NCBI GenBank assembly: GCA_910584235.1
Contig: CAJTZD010000012.1
Coordinates: 18,788 to 82,787, forward strand
Direction of reading: 5' to 3'
Origin: an uncultured Acetatifactor sp.
GTDB taxonomy: Bacteria; Bacillota; Clostridia; Lachnospirales; Lachnospiraceae
DNA length: 64,000 nt
Shown: positions 8,310 to 16,211 of the stretch, in pieces
Layout: each line of letters begins with the position of its first letter
Position numbering within the stretch: position 1 is the first letter of the stretch
Notes under the pieces: model-generated
Told to the model about the DNA's origin: nothing
Database searches by the model: none
The model's input: only the letters and a program-made list of their open reading frames with translations
Translations under genes and position numbers: made by a program

Positions 8310-10767
8310 GTAAATCTCCTCCCTTAGTTTCCGTCACAAAGATTCCCCGGGAAGGGCGCACGCCGGGTGTGGCGCTGCGCACTTCCATCTCAAATTCTCC
8401 ATGGCTTTGGAGCACCTCCAGAAGATATTCCCTTTCTTCCCCGGCCTCCACCGCAAAATCCAGTGTCTGAGCGGCAAATACCACCCCCTGAGGCGCATAT
8501 ACCTTAAGCGCTCCCGAAACCGGTACAGAGCTCATGTTCCTGACGGCGATGCTCACAGTGTTCGCTTTATGATCCGCAGGGCCGATACGGGTCCTGACTT
8601 TGGGCGGATTGAGACGCCTCTTCTCCTCCTCCAGACCGATAGATCCAAAATCTCCGTCCTCGTAGCCGTACTCAAATGCCTTGGAATCCGGCCTCACGGT
8701 CAGATCGCCCCATTTCGCATCCGCAAAATCCTCCGGAGATGCCGTGAAATTGCTCACCCAGTGCATTTCCCCTTTCTGAGCCGACCAGGTAAGACGCAGA
8801 TCCCATGCGGGATCATTGATATAGCTGCGCAGATAAGGCGACGGATTATCCACAGGCCTGCCGAATTCGTAGAAGATTCCCTCTTTCGCATCATAGCGGT
8901 AGCGGAACCTGGCTTTGGAGCAGAAGACATTGCTCTCAATCCATGCGCTGGCCGGAATGCGGGTCTTTCCGTTTACCGGGTTTTGGTAATACCCATGGAT
9001 TTCCGCAAGCTCCGGATATCTGCGGATATATTCGCTCTCCATGGCATTCACAGTCCCGTCCCTTTCTTCCTCACAGATCTGCTGCTCATATTTACTCATA
9101 AGCTGCTGGTTCGGGTAGGCCTGTATCTGATAGAAACGCTGCCGCAGGGTGTTTTCCACCGCATTTCGCCATGCGGGATGATCGTCCGCACTGCGGCAGT
9201 CGAAGCCTATGGCAGGGTAGCATTTTACGAAGACATTATTCTTTACCACAAAATTCCGTCCGCCTCCCATAAAGGCTGCTCTGGAAACCTCCTCAAAATA
9301 ATTGCGGCACATTTCCGTCCCGGAGACGGCGTCGTCATTGTAAATCGCCATGGTTCCTATGCCCACACCGCCCAGATGATGGATATAGTTATGGTTCACT
9401 TTGTTCCCGCGGAACGTATAGTCACGGCCCGTGTAAACGGCTCCGGCATCCCCGGTCTCCAACACAGCGCTGTAGATCTCATTGTCTTCTATGGTTATCT
9501 CATTCCCCCAGTACATGATGGCCGTATGGGGGCAGTCGTGGATCAGATTATGTCTGGCCGTAAATCCTACCCCGCTGAGGGAAATAGCCGAATTGTAACA
9601 CTTTGTCCATTTTGCGATGCGGTAGATATGATTGTTCTCCACCAGCCCTCCCGCTTCCTCCAGGGTCACCCTGTTGCCGCCGAACATCAGCACCCCTCCG
9701 TCCCCGCAGTCATGGATGTCTGAATTCAGCACACGGTTTCCTTTCCCCATCACAAAGCCTGCCGCATAATTGCCAAGGTTGCGGAAGCAGCAATGGTCGA
9801 AAGTCACGTCTTCGGCAGATAAGCACTGCACCGCCTCTCCCCGCCCCATCTCAAAGGTGATCCCCTCCACCCTGATATGGCGGCTGCCGCGAACGGTAAG
9901 CAAAGGCTCCTCCAGCAGGGACAATACGATTTCCGCGGACTCCTCCATGGCCTCCGGATAAATGTACACTTTCCCATCGTCATAGTCCACATAGTAATCG
10001 CCGGGGCGGTTCACTTCCTCCAGGATGTGGTAGAAACGAAAACGCTGGCCCACTTTAAAATAATAATTGCCGTAAGGGGGCATGGTTTTGATGAACTGTT
10101 TTTCCGCATCCAGCCGTTCAATCCGCTCGGTGGAATTGGCCCAGTCATAGGCCCAGTAGCCCAGCGCCCAGATATGGTCAGATTTCTGCCACCTCTTCGG
10201 GCGTTCATCTGCATAGTAATAGCCGTCCTCCAGCTTGCCGCCCTCCACGTTCCAATCCCTCTCCACCATCTTTTCGCCCACGCCCGTGATGGTGAGAAAC
10301 CCATCCTCCTTGGGATACTGGGAAAGGTTCATAGGCTCCGCGTCAAAGAACACCTCCGGGTGGGAGGGTCTGGTCTGGCGGGCGAAACCTCTGGAGGCAA
10401 ATTCCCATGCAGTGAACTCTTTTACGTCTTCTCCTCCCGGGGCTTTCCCTCCCCGGGGCAGAATTTTCTCCCGCACCAGATCGCATACATAGATATGTGC
10501 TCTGGCGTCTGTGTCAAAACGTTCCGCTGCAGGCGTCCCCTCTGCCCTGGTCCAGTTCTTCAGCTGTTTTCCGCCGTTTAGACGCACCTCTCCCTCTCCC
10601 CTTAATATCAGGTTCCGGTGCTCTTTTGTCAGCACAAGCCCCTTGTCAAGATAATAGGTTCCCTGGCGGAATATGATTTCCGCTTCCTCACCCGCGCAGG
10701 TATCTAAAAGCGCCTGAATACTTGCACTGTCGTCTTTTTCACTGTCTACATAATATATTTTACTCAT
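8299..10767 (-). CDS. Right-handed parallel beta-helix protein, probable carbohydrate-active enzyme
   Basis: An 822-residue protein. It opens with an Asp-rich QALLDTC segment and GGKQLKNWT, then a mixed domain rich in tryptophan and tyrosine. Repeating beta-helix turns (IHDCGDGGVLMFGGNR, NHIYRIAKW, HNLIHDCPHTAI, DNEIYSAV, NHNYIHHLGG) span about residues 290-500. A C-terminal beta-sandwich-like segment follows. The layout recalls beta-helix glycosidases of the GH141 type and polysaccharide lyases, but I cannot assign the family. There is no signal peptide. The ATG at 10767 is chosen at MSKIYYVDS; the frame is open upstream to 10881 and the AAGGAG is about 13 bases away, so the start is moderately sure. 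It is coupled to the GH94 gene and probably acts on the same imported glycan. Confidence 0.7.
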   Translation of the reverse strand: MSKIYYVDSEKDDSASIQALLDTCAGEEAEIIFRQGTYYLDKGLVLTKEHRNLILRGEGEVRLNGGKQLKNWTRAEGTPAAERFDTDARAHIYVCDLVREKILPRGGKAPGGEDVKEFTAWEFASRGFARQTRPSHPEVFFDAEPMNLSQYPKEDGFLTITGVGEKMVERDWNVEGGKLEDGYYYADERPKRWQKSDHIWALGYWAYDWANSTERIERLDAEKQFIKTMPPYGNYYFKVGQRFRFYHILEEVNRPGDYYVDYDDGKVYIYPEAMEESAEIVLSLLEEPLLTVRGSRHIRVEGITFEMGRGEAVQCLSAEDVTFDHCCFRNLGNYAAGFVMGKGNRVLNSDIHDCGDGGVLMFGGNRVTLEEAGGLVENNHIYRIAKWTKCYNSAISLSGVGFTARHNLIHDCPHTAIMYWGNEITIEDNEIYSAVLETGDAGAVYTGRDYTFRGNKVNHNYIHHLGGVGIGTMAIYNDDAVSGTEMCRNYFEEVSRAAFMGGGRNFVVKNNVFVKCYPAIGFDCRSADDHPAWRNAVENTLRQRFYQIQAYPNQQLMSKYEQQICEEERDGTVNAMESEYIRRYPELAEIHGYYQNPVNGKTRIPASAWIESNVFCSKARFRYRYDAKEGIFYEFGRPVDNPSPYLRSYINDPAWDLRLTWSAQKGEMHWVSNFTASPEDFADAKWGDLTVRPDSKAFEYGYEDGDFGSIGLEEEKRRLNPPKVRTRIGPADHKANTVSIAVRNMSSVPVSGALKVYAPQGVVFAAQTLDFAVEAGEEREYLLEVLQSHGEFEMEVRSATPGVRPSRGIFVTETKGGDLHAE

Positions 10768-10833
10768 ACGCTTCGTCCGACTCCTTTTTTCTTCCCGTCC
10801 CGGACATTCCCTCCATACCTGGTTTTCTGCTTT

Positions 10834-10870
10834 TAAAAAGCAGCCATATCTCAAGACGAATATGGCTGCC
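10834..10870 (-). terminator. Intra-operon terminator after the binding-protein gene
   Basis: On the minus strand GCAGCCATAT and ATATGGCTGC form a perfect 10-base-pair stem (10840-10849 / 10860-10869) followed by TTTTT. It lies 43 bases after the binding-protein stop and 70 before the beta-helix start. It probably lets the binding protein be made in excess over the downstream enzymes. Confidence 0.75.
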
Positions 10871-10912
10871 TTTCTCAGCATACTAAAAGTACAAATACCT
10901 TACCTTGATCCC

Positions 10913-12799
10913 TTATTCGGTCAGCAGAGGATACTGGCTGGCAATGTCAAGGGCATTTTTAAAGTCCTCTTTAATATAATCCGCTACTATATCAAGTCCG
11001 TTGTCGTTACATTCTTTCTCGAAATTCGCCCACAGCGTCTCAAACTCAGCCTCGTCCTTACACTGGGCCATCTTAGCCGCTTCCGTCTTCCACAGATTAT
11101 TGACAGAACTGTGAATCATATCCATACCATTGTCGGATGTAACGCCAACGGTATAGCTGAAAGCATCACTCTTTCTCTCGGCGCCTCTGTTTTCCGCAAA
11201 CTCGGCCACTGTGGTGCAGTTGTTGATCTTTCTCCACTCCAGAACGCCCCAGGCTTCCTCAACGTCATACATGCCCTGCCAGTACTGATGGTACAGAGTC
11301 TGTCCGCTCTTGGGATCCTTTGTGCTCAGAGTGTAAGGAGTCAAGTTGAGGAACTGACGGCCGGTGGACAGTCCGCCGCCGGAACCAAGGCCGCTTTCCG
11401 GAGCCGAATCAAGATTTTCTCTCCAGTTCTCGCACAGCTTGGCATAGCCGTTCTCGTCATACTCCCATATATATCCTTCCGGTCCGTTGTAGATAATCAT
11501 CTCTGCAAAGGGGCTGTACAGCCAGTTCAGGAAACGAAGAGCGCCGTCAATGTCGTCACAGTTCGCGGAGATTGCCACACTATAGGCGCTTCCTACGGGA
11601 GCGTTTGCCGCAAGGTAGATCTCCATGTCGTCAGCCACGATAGGATACATTCCTGTCTCAGCCTCGATATGTGATTTCTTAGCTGTGTATGACTCACCCA
11701 TCCACTTCACGGGCGCGAACAGTCCCTCGCCTTTGACAAGCTTGGGTTTTGCGTCGTTCCAGTTCATGGTAATGCTGTCGGGAGCGATATAACCGCCGTT
11801 GTTCAGCGTCATATAGCCCTTTAATGCAGCCTGCACGATATCTTTCAGTTCTCCGTCCTCAAAAATTGTGGCAACCTGAGAGCCGTCGCCCTTGGCATAT
11901 ACGATGTTGCTGCCGTCTACTCTCCACCATCCGTAGTAGTTCGGCCAGTTGAACATTCCAAGAGGATCATTTGCGTCTTTTCCCCAGCCAAGGATGGAAT
12001 AGACAGGCTGTCTGTCCCCATTGTCATCCGCATCAGCCTCCACGCCGGAATCGCGCATGTCCATCAGCATCTGGAAATAATCCTCGATATTCTTGATCTG
12101 GGGACTGCCCAGTTTCTCCCACAGGTCGATTCTGGTCATGGGAAGCTCTGTGGCATCATAGTTCTCTCCTACCGTTACCGGTATCACATAAAGCCCATCG
12201 GCACTTCCGGATCTGTGATCCCTCCAGTAATTCAGCGCGCTGGTCATGATGTAGTTGTCATAGATGTTCGGCAGTTGATCCTTGTAGTCGTCCAGGCGCA
12301 GCAGCAGTCCGGACTCTGCTGCTGCAATCGCGGCATCCACTGTTTCGAATGCTACAATGTCCGGCAGATCCTGAGAACCCATGACTGAAGTCTCTACCTC
12401 CGGGCTAGAACATGAGATTCTCTCAAATTTCACGCCCGCATACTCCAAAAAGACATCCTCCACCCAGGGGCAGGGCTCGGTCATATCCCCTGCGAAAGGC
12501 GCAAAGTATGATAAGTTTGATATTTCACCTGTCCAGGGCGTATCGCCATAGTCAGTGGCCCAGCCGATCTTACCCTCTGCCCCCCCTATATTCTCGGCGT
12601 CTGTGCTCTCACTGGATTCCTCGGTTTTACTCTCGCCGGATGTTTCGCCGGATTCCTCGCTCTTTTCCTCGCTTTTGCTCTCACTCTCCACCGAATCCTT
12701 CGCCTTGTCGTCCGAACCGTTTCCGCAGGCCACAAGCGACGGCAGCATCATTGCTGACAGCAAAACCGCCAGACTCTTTTTCCAATAACTTTTTCTCAT
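10913..12799 (-). CDS. ABC transporter sugar-binding lipoprotein
   Basis: A 628-residue extracellular solute-binding protein. Its N-terminus is a lipoprotein signal: MRKSYWKKS, a hydrophobic core, then the lipobox LVAC with Cys25 for lipidation. A low-complexity Ser/Glu/Lys-rich linker (about residues 28-70) follows and should tether the binding domain to the membrane. The mature part has the aromatic-rich character of large (over 500 residue) oligosaccharide binders of the LplA/YtcQ type (WPNYYGWWRVDGS, MNWNDAKPKL). It captures an oligosaccharide for the two permeases encoded just upstream. The ATG at 12799 is preceded by GAAAGGAGAGAAAG. The intergenic gap 12800-12906 contains a short hairpin (GGCGTTT/AAACGCC). 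Confidence 0.88.
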   Translation of the reverse strand: MRKSYWKKSLAVLLSAMMLPSLVACGNGSDDKAKDSVESESKSEEKSEESGETSGESKTEESSESTDAENIGGAEGKIGWATDYGDTPWTGEISNLSYFAPFAGDMTEPCPWVEDVFLEYAGVKFERISCSSPEVETSVMGSQDLPDIVAFETVDAAIAAAESGLLLRLDDYKDQLPNIYDNYIMTSALNYWRDHRSGSADGLYVIPVTVGENYDATELPMTRIDLWEKLGSPQIKNIEDYFQMLMDMRDSGVEADADDNGDRQPVYSILGWGKDANDPLGMFNWPNYYGWWRVDGSNIVYAKGDGSQVATIFEDGELKDIVQAALKGYMTLNNGGYIAPDSITMNWNDAKPKLVKGEGLFAPVKWMGESYTAKKSHIEAETGMYPIVADDMEIYLAANAPVGSAYSVAISANCDDIDGALRFLNWLYSPFAEMIIYNGPEGYIWEYDENGYAKLCENWRENLDSAPESGLGSGGGLSTGRQFLNLTPYTLSTKDPKSGQTLYHQYWQGMYDVEEAWGVLEWRKINNCTTVAEFAENRGAERKSDAFSYTVGVTSDNGMDMIHSSVNNLWKTEAAKMAQCKDEAEFETLWANFEKECNDNGLDIVADYIKEDFKNALDIASQYPLLTE

Positions 12800-12906
12800 T
12801 CTTTCTCTCCTTTTCTTTCTGAAAAACCGGTTAATAACTTACAGGCGTTTCTAAAACGCCAGAACCCGCATAAATGCGAGATTCTTTCTTCTCACACAAG
12901 AACCGT

Positions 12907-13845
12907 CTAACCTTTCACCGCACCCAGCATAATGCCCTTGGTAAAGAACCGTTGGAAATACGGATATACCAGCAGAATCGGGAACACTGTGATAAAGGTC
13001 AGTGTGTAACGAACGCCTGCAGGGCTGATGCTGACAGTCTCCCCGAGTTCATCTACAATCCCGCCTGCCTCCAGCATCTTAGCCAGCGCAGTAGCCTGGT
13101 TCAGATACTTGAACAGCAGGGACTGCAGGGTCTCCCACTTGCCATTTGGCATATAGATAATGGTATCCATGTAAGCGTTCCACTCGCCCACTGCACGGAA
13201 TACGGCTATGGAAGCCAGCACGGGCTTACACAGCGGCAGAATGATCCGGGTGAACCGGGTGGTATACCCGGCGCCGTCAATGACTGCGGATTCCTCCAGG
13301 GACTGCCCGATGGACTCTACATAAGTCTTTACCAGAATCATGTTGTAGGGACCTACGATACCCGTGATGACATAGAGCAGCGGATTGTTGATCAGTCCCA
13401 GGCTTCTGATATTCATGTAGACCGGTATCAGGCCTACGCCCAGATACATTGTCATGATCACGTAACGGTAGCAGAACTTTCTGTGCCACAGTTCCTGCCT
13501 GCTCATCACATATCCCATGAAAGAGGTACACAGCACATGAAGTATGGTTCCCACTACTGTCCTTACCACTGACACCATTGCAGCCCGGCCGATTCCCCCG
13601 ATCTTCATAACTCTGATATAGTTGTCAAAGTGCACACCCATGGGCGTAAACATAATTTTTCCGTTTTCCACCAGGTCGTTATTGCTGATGGAGTTAATGA
13701 ACAGATAGTAAAAGGGCCAAAAGCATGCAAATGCAAAAAAACCGAATACAATGTAGATAATTACGTCCACCGCTATATCTCCGGGAGTGCGCTTTCCCCT
13801 GACACCGCTGGAGATCAGCTCCAAATCCTTTTTTCTTTTTTTCAT
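12907..13845 (-). CDS. Carbohydrate ABC transporter permease (LplC/YtcP type)
   Basis: A 312-residue inner-membrane protein with six predicted helices and a basic N-terminus (MKKRKKDLEL). The ATPase-contacting EAA loop is clear: EESAVIDGAGYTTRFTRIIL, with conserved Gly, about 100 residues from the end. The C-terminus GIMLGAVKG is typical of LplC/YtcP permeases. It pairs with the permease gene 11 bases upstream to form the channel for the sugar bound by the lipoprotein. No ATPase gene is in the locus, as is usual for this group, which shares a general MsmX/UgpC-like ATPase. Start supported by position and basic leader; GGGGAGGG lies close upstream. Confidence 0.9.
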   Translation of the reverse strand: MKKRKKDLELISSGVRGKRTPGDIAVDVIIYIVFGFFAFACFWPFYYLFINSISNNDLVENGKIMFTPMGVHFDNYIRVMKIGGIGRAAMVSVVRTVVGTILHVLCTSFMGYVMSRQELWHRKFCYRYVIMTMYLGVGLIPVYMNIRSLGLINNPLLYVITGIVGPYNMILVKTYVESIGQSLEESAVIDGAGYTTRFTRIILPLCKPVLASIAVFRAVGEWNAYMDTIIYMPNGKWETLQSLLFKYLNQATALAKMLEAGGIVDELGETVSISPAGVRYTLTFITVFPILLVYPYFQRFFTKGIMLGAVKG

Positions 13846-13856
13846 ATGGCCCTCCC

Positions 13857-14876
13857 CTAGAATACGCTCTGGCCTTCGCGGAAACGCTTGGAAACGGTGT
13901 TCGCTAGCGTCAGAAGCACCAGACTCACAATGGACTGTACGATACCCACAGCCGTGGACATGGAGAAGTTTCCGCTTCCGATACCTTGGTTGAAGATGTA
14001 CAGGTCAATGGTCTCCAGGGTCTCTCTGTTCAGGGATGTCTGGAAAGCGTACAGCTTATCCACGCCGGAACTGAAGAGATTTGCAAAGCCCATGACGAAC
14101 AATACGATATAAAGCGGAATCAAAGCAGGCAGCGTAATATGCCTCATCTTCTGGAACCTGCCCGCTCCGTCAATGGAAGCAGCTTCGTACAGTTCCTGAT
14201 CGATTCCCGTAATGGTGGAGATGTACACGATGGCGCCGTAGCCCAATCCTTTCCAGGTGCCCCAGGCCCACATCTTGATCCACATATGACTGGGGTCTGC
14301 CAGGAAATTGACTCTCTCCCAGTTTTCATTGATAGCCGACAGCACATTGTTAAACATACCGTAAGAGGCCGAAAACAGTGAAAAAGCAACGGAATAGATG
14401 ATAACCCAGCTGATGAAATTAGGGATGGTAGTGATGATCTGGATCAGCTTCCGGTACTTAATATGCCGGATTTCCATCAGGAACATAGCGAACACCATGG
14501 GGATCCAGTTCAGCGCCGTTCCCAGGAGGGCCATGCCCAGCGTGTTTTTGACTACACGCACAATGTTTCTCTGCATGGCCGGGTTGAGAACCAGGTTGGT
14601 AAAGTGCTGGAACGCTACGAACTCACAATCCTCCAGATTCTTGGGCGGCTTATAGTTATAAAAGGCGTACCGCAGACCAACCAAAGGCCGATAAGCGAAT
14701 ATGAATATGTAGACAAACAGTGGCAATGCCATCAAAAAAAGCCGAAATCCAGGTGTAAGCTTCTTATCAGCGGTCAGTATCGGATTTTTCTTCTTTTTGT
14801 TTGGCACTACTGTACCTGACACATTTGTGCCCGGCACATTTTCTTTCTTTTTCTTCACAAAAATCTTCTCCTCCAT
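13857..14876 (-). CDS. Carbohydrate ABC transporter permease (LplB/YteP type)
   Basis: A 339-residue inner-membrane permease and first gene of the carbohydrate operon. A long charged N-terminal tail (about 45 residues, rich in Lys, Asn and Val) precedes six hydrophobic segments. The EAA loop reads YEAASIDGAGRFQKMRHITL, matching the coupling helix of MalF-like subunits. Family length is usually about 300-320, so the tail is slightly long. It should form a heterodimer with the next permease. Upstream is a 208-base region with a probable activator-dependent promoter (see 14915-14998). Confidence 0.9.
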   Translation of the reverse strand: MEEKIFVKKKKENVPGTNVSGTVVPNKKKKNPILTADKKLTPGFRLFLMALPLFVYIFIFAYRPLVGLRYAFYNYKPPKNLEDCEFVAFQHFTNLVLNPAMQRNIVRVVKNTLGMALLGTALNWIPMVFAMFLMEIRHIKYRKLIQIITTIPNFISWVIIYSVAFSLFSASYGMFNNVLSAINENWERVNFLADPSHMWIKMWAWGTWKGLGYGAIVYISTITGIDQELYEAASIDGAGRFQKMRHITLPALIPLYIVLFVMGFANLFSSGVDKLYAFQTSLNRETLETIDLYIFNQGIGSGNFSMSTAVGIVQSIVSLVLLTLANTVSKRFREGQSVF

Positions 14877-14914
14877 TTCTCTCTTTGGCTGATGTCTTGT
14901 TCCTCAATTTACAG

Positions 14915-14998
14915 GTTACACAGGTAACGTTTGTAGATTTTACAGATGTCGATTACAAGTCTTTGCTTCCATGGATTTGCTTGCGTGACATTAGTATA
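14915..14998 (-). promoter_or_regulatory. Probable activator-dependent promoter and operator of the carbohydrate operon
   Basis: On the minus strand TATACT (14993-14998) is a good -10 box, but no recognisable -35 box lies 16-18 bases upstream. That is usual for promoters needing an AraC-type activator, whose gene ends just upstream at 15085. In the leader, GTTAC-acag-GTAAC (14915-14928) is a small inverted repeat that could be an operator. Both assignments are inferences. Confidence 0.35.
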
Positions 14999-15084
14999 AC
15001 AAATTTACCTTTTGAAAAACATATTCCATATTGCCAAATTGACCAAAAAGAAAGGCAGAAAAAGAAATGTGTTATAGAATTCAC

Positions 15085-15957
15085 CTAAGTCTGCAGAGAC
15101 TCCCTGTATTCTTCCGGTGAGATTCCGGCATAAAGCCGAAAGGCTTTGTAGAAACCGTTGTAGCTGCCGTATCCAAGCTGTTCCGCGATGTCTTTCAGGG
15201 AGTATGCGGAGTCTGCCATTAAGCGCTTTGCCTCCTCCATATATCTCTCGTTTTTCACATCCCGGAAGCTGCGATTGAAAAGGCTCTTTACTAACCGGCT
15301 GGTCTGACGGGGGCTCAGGCACAGATGTCTGGCCAGATCCTCCAGCTGCAGCTCCTGATTCATGGACACAGGATTCAGCAGGATGTCCTCTATCTTCAGC
15401 TTGGTCTGCTCGTTGTATTCCATAGCGGACTGAGGTTTCCGGAAGTCCTGTTCCCCATCGCATTTCTCCAGTATCTCCGTCAGAGCCAGCGCAAACAAAT
15501 GCTTCATCTTGGTCTCAAACAGAAAGCCCGCCGTCCCTTTGCGCATCAGTCCCAGCATATACTGAAAGCCTTCGTTTAAGCCCTCACAGATAATCGGGCT
15601 CTGGGTCCTGAAAAGACGGCTGTATGCCAGAAAAGTGTTGTTTTCCGAATCCTTGTTCCGGGAAACCGTTACATAGAAACTGATTCTACTGATAAAACCT
15701 TTTGCACTGACCCTGTGCTTCAGGTTTGCCGGAAGCACGCAGAAGCTTTCGGCTTTTATGGTAATGCTCTCTTCATCTGTCTCCACCAGGATCTCTCCCT
15801 CTTTCAGATAATGGCACTCGCAGAACAAATGGAAATGCTGGGGGGAGTTCCACTCCTGAGACTCGGAAAACAGGTTGGGGATGTAGAAAATACGAAAATG
15901 CGTATTCCCTATAGATATCTCACAGCAATCGTACTTTTCCAAAAGAAAACCATCCAT
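15085..15957 (-). CDS. AraC-family transcriptional regulator
   Basis: A 290-residue regulator. The N-terminal half resembles a cupin-type sensor domain (HFHLFCECHYLKEGEILVETDEE). The C-terminal 100 residues carry two helix-turn-helix motifs: LQLEDLARHLCLSPRQTSRLVK and YSLKDIAEQLGYGSYNGFYKAFR, followed by the signature GISPEEYR. It probably activates the adjoining sugar-uptake operon (same strand, 208 bases downstream) and perhaps the divergent gene at 16212 when it binds a sugar. The ATG at 15957 follows GGGAGGGG; the frame is open to 16029, but the chosen start places the sensor domain correctly. Confidence 0.85.
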   Translation of the reverse strand: MDGFLLEKYDCCEISIGNTHFRIFYIPNLFSESQEWNSPQHFHLFCECHYLKEGEILVETDEESITIKAESFCVLPANLKHRVSAKGFISRISFYVTVSRNKDSENNTFLAYSRLFRTQSPIICEGLNEGFQYMLGLMRKGTAGFLFETKMKHLFALALTEILEKCDGEQDFRKPQSAMEYNEQTKLKIEDILLNPVSMNQELQLEDLARHLCLSPRQTSRLVKSLFNRSFRDVKNERYMEEAKRLMADSAYSLKDIAEQLGYGSYNGFYKAFRLYAGISPEEYRESLQT

Positions 15958-16136
15958 AACCAATACCCCTCCCTTGTAATCAAGTATACAAAATATGACA
16001 AAAAAGTTTACAAAATCTATTTTAACCATTTATTAAACAAAATTCAATACTTTCCTATTTTTGGTAAATACACTTTTCTTTTTCATGTGTTTTCCGATTG
16101 CGTCTTTTTTCCCGGGCACATGTCCGGTTTCGGCGT

Positions 16137-16164
16137 TTTACAGGCAGGACTTTCCTGTTATAAT
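16137..16164 (+). promoter_or_regulatory. Promoter of the 16212 gene with overlapping palindrome
   Basis: TTTACA (16137-16142), 16-base spacer, TATAAT (16159-16164). Between the boxes lies CAGGA-ctt-TCCTG (16145-16157), an inverted repeat positioned to act as an operator. The divergent AraC gene starts 180 bases to the left. The remainder of 15958-16211 is AT-rich with no gene. Confidence 0.5.
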
Positions 16165-16211
16165 GACTGTTAACATGACGTCTGTCAAAAACCACGCACA
16201 GGAGGTATGAT

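Noticed and set aside
14877..15084. Plus-strand frame across the carbohydrate promoter region
   Set aside because: No ribosome site or family similarity; the region behaves as a regulatory gap between the AraC gene and the permease.
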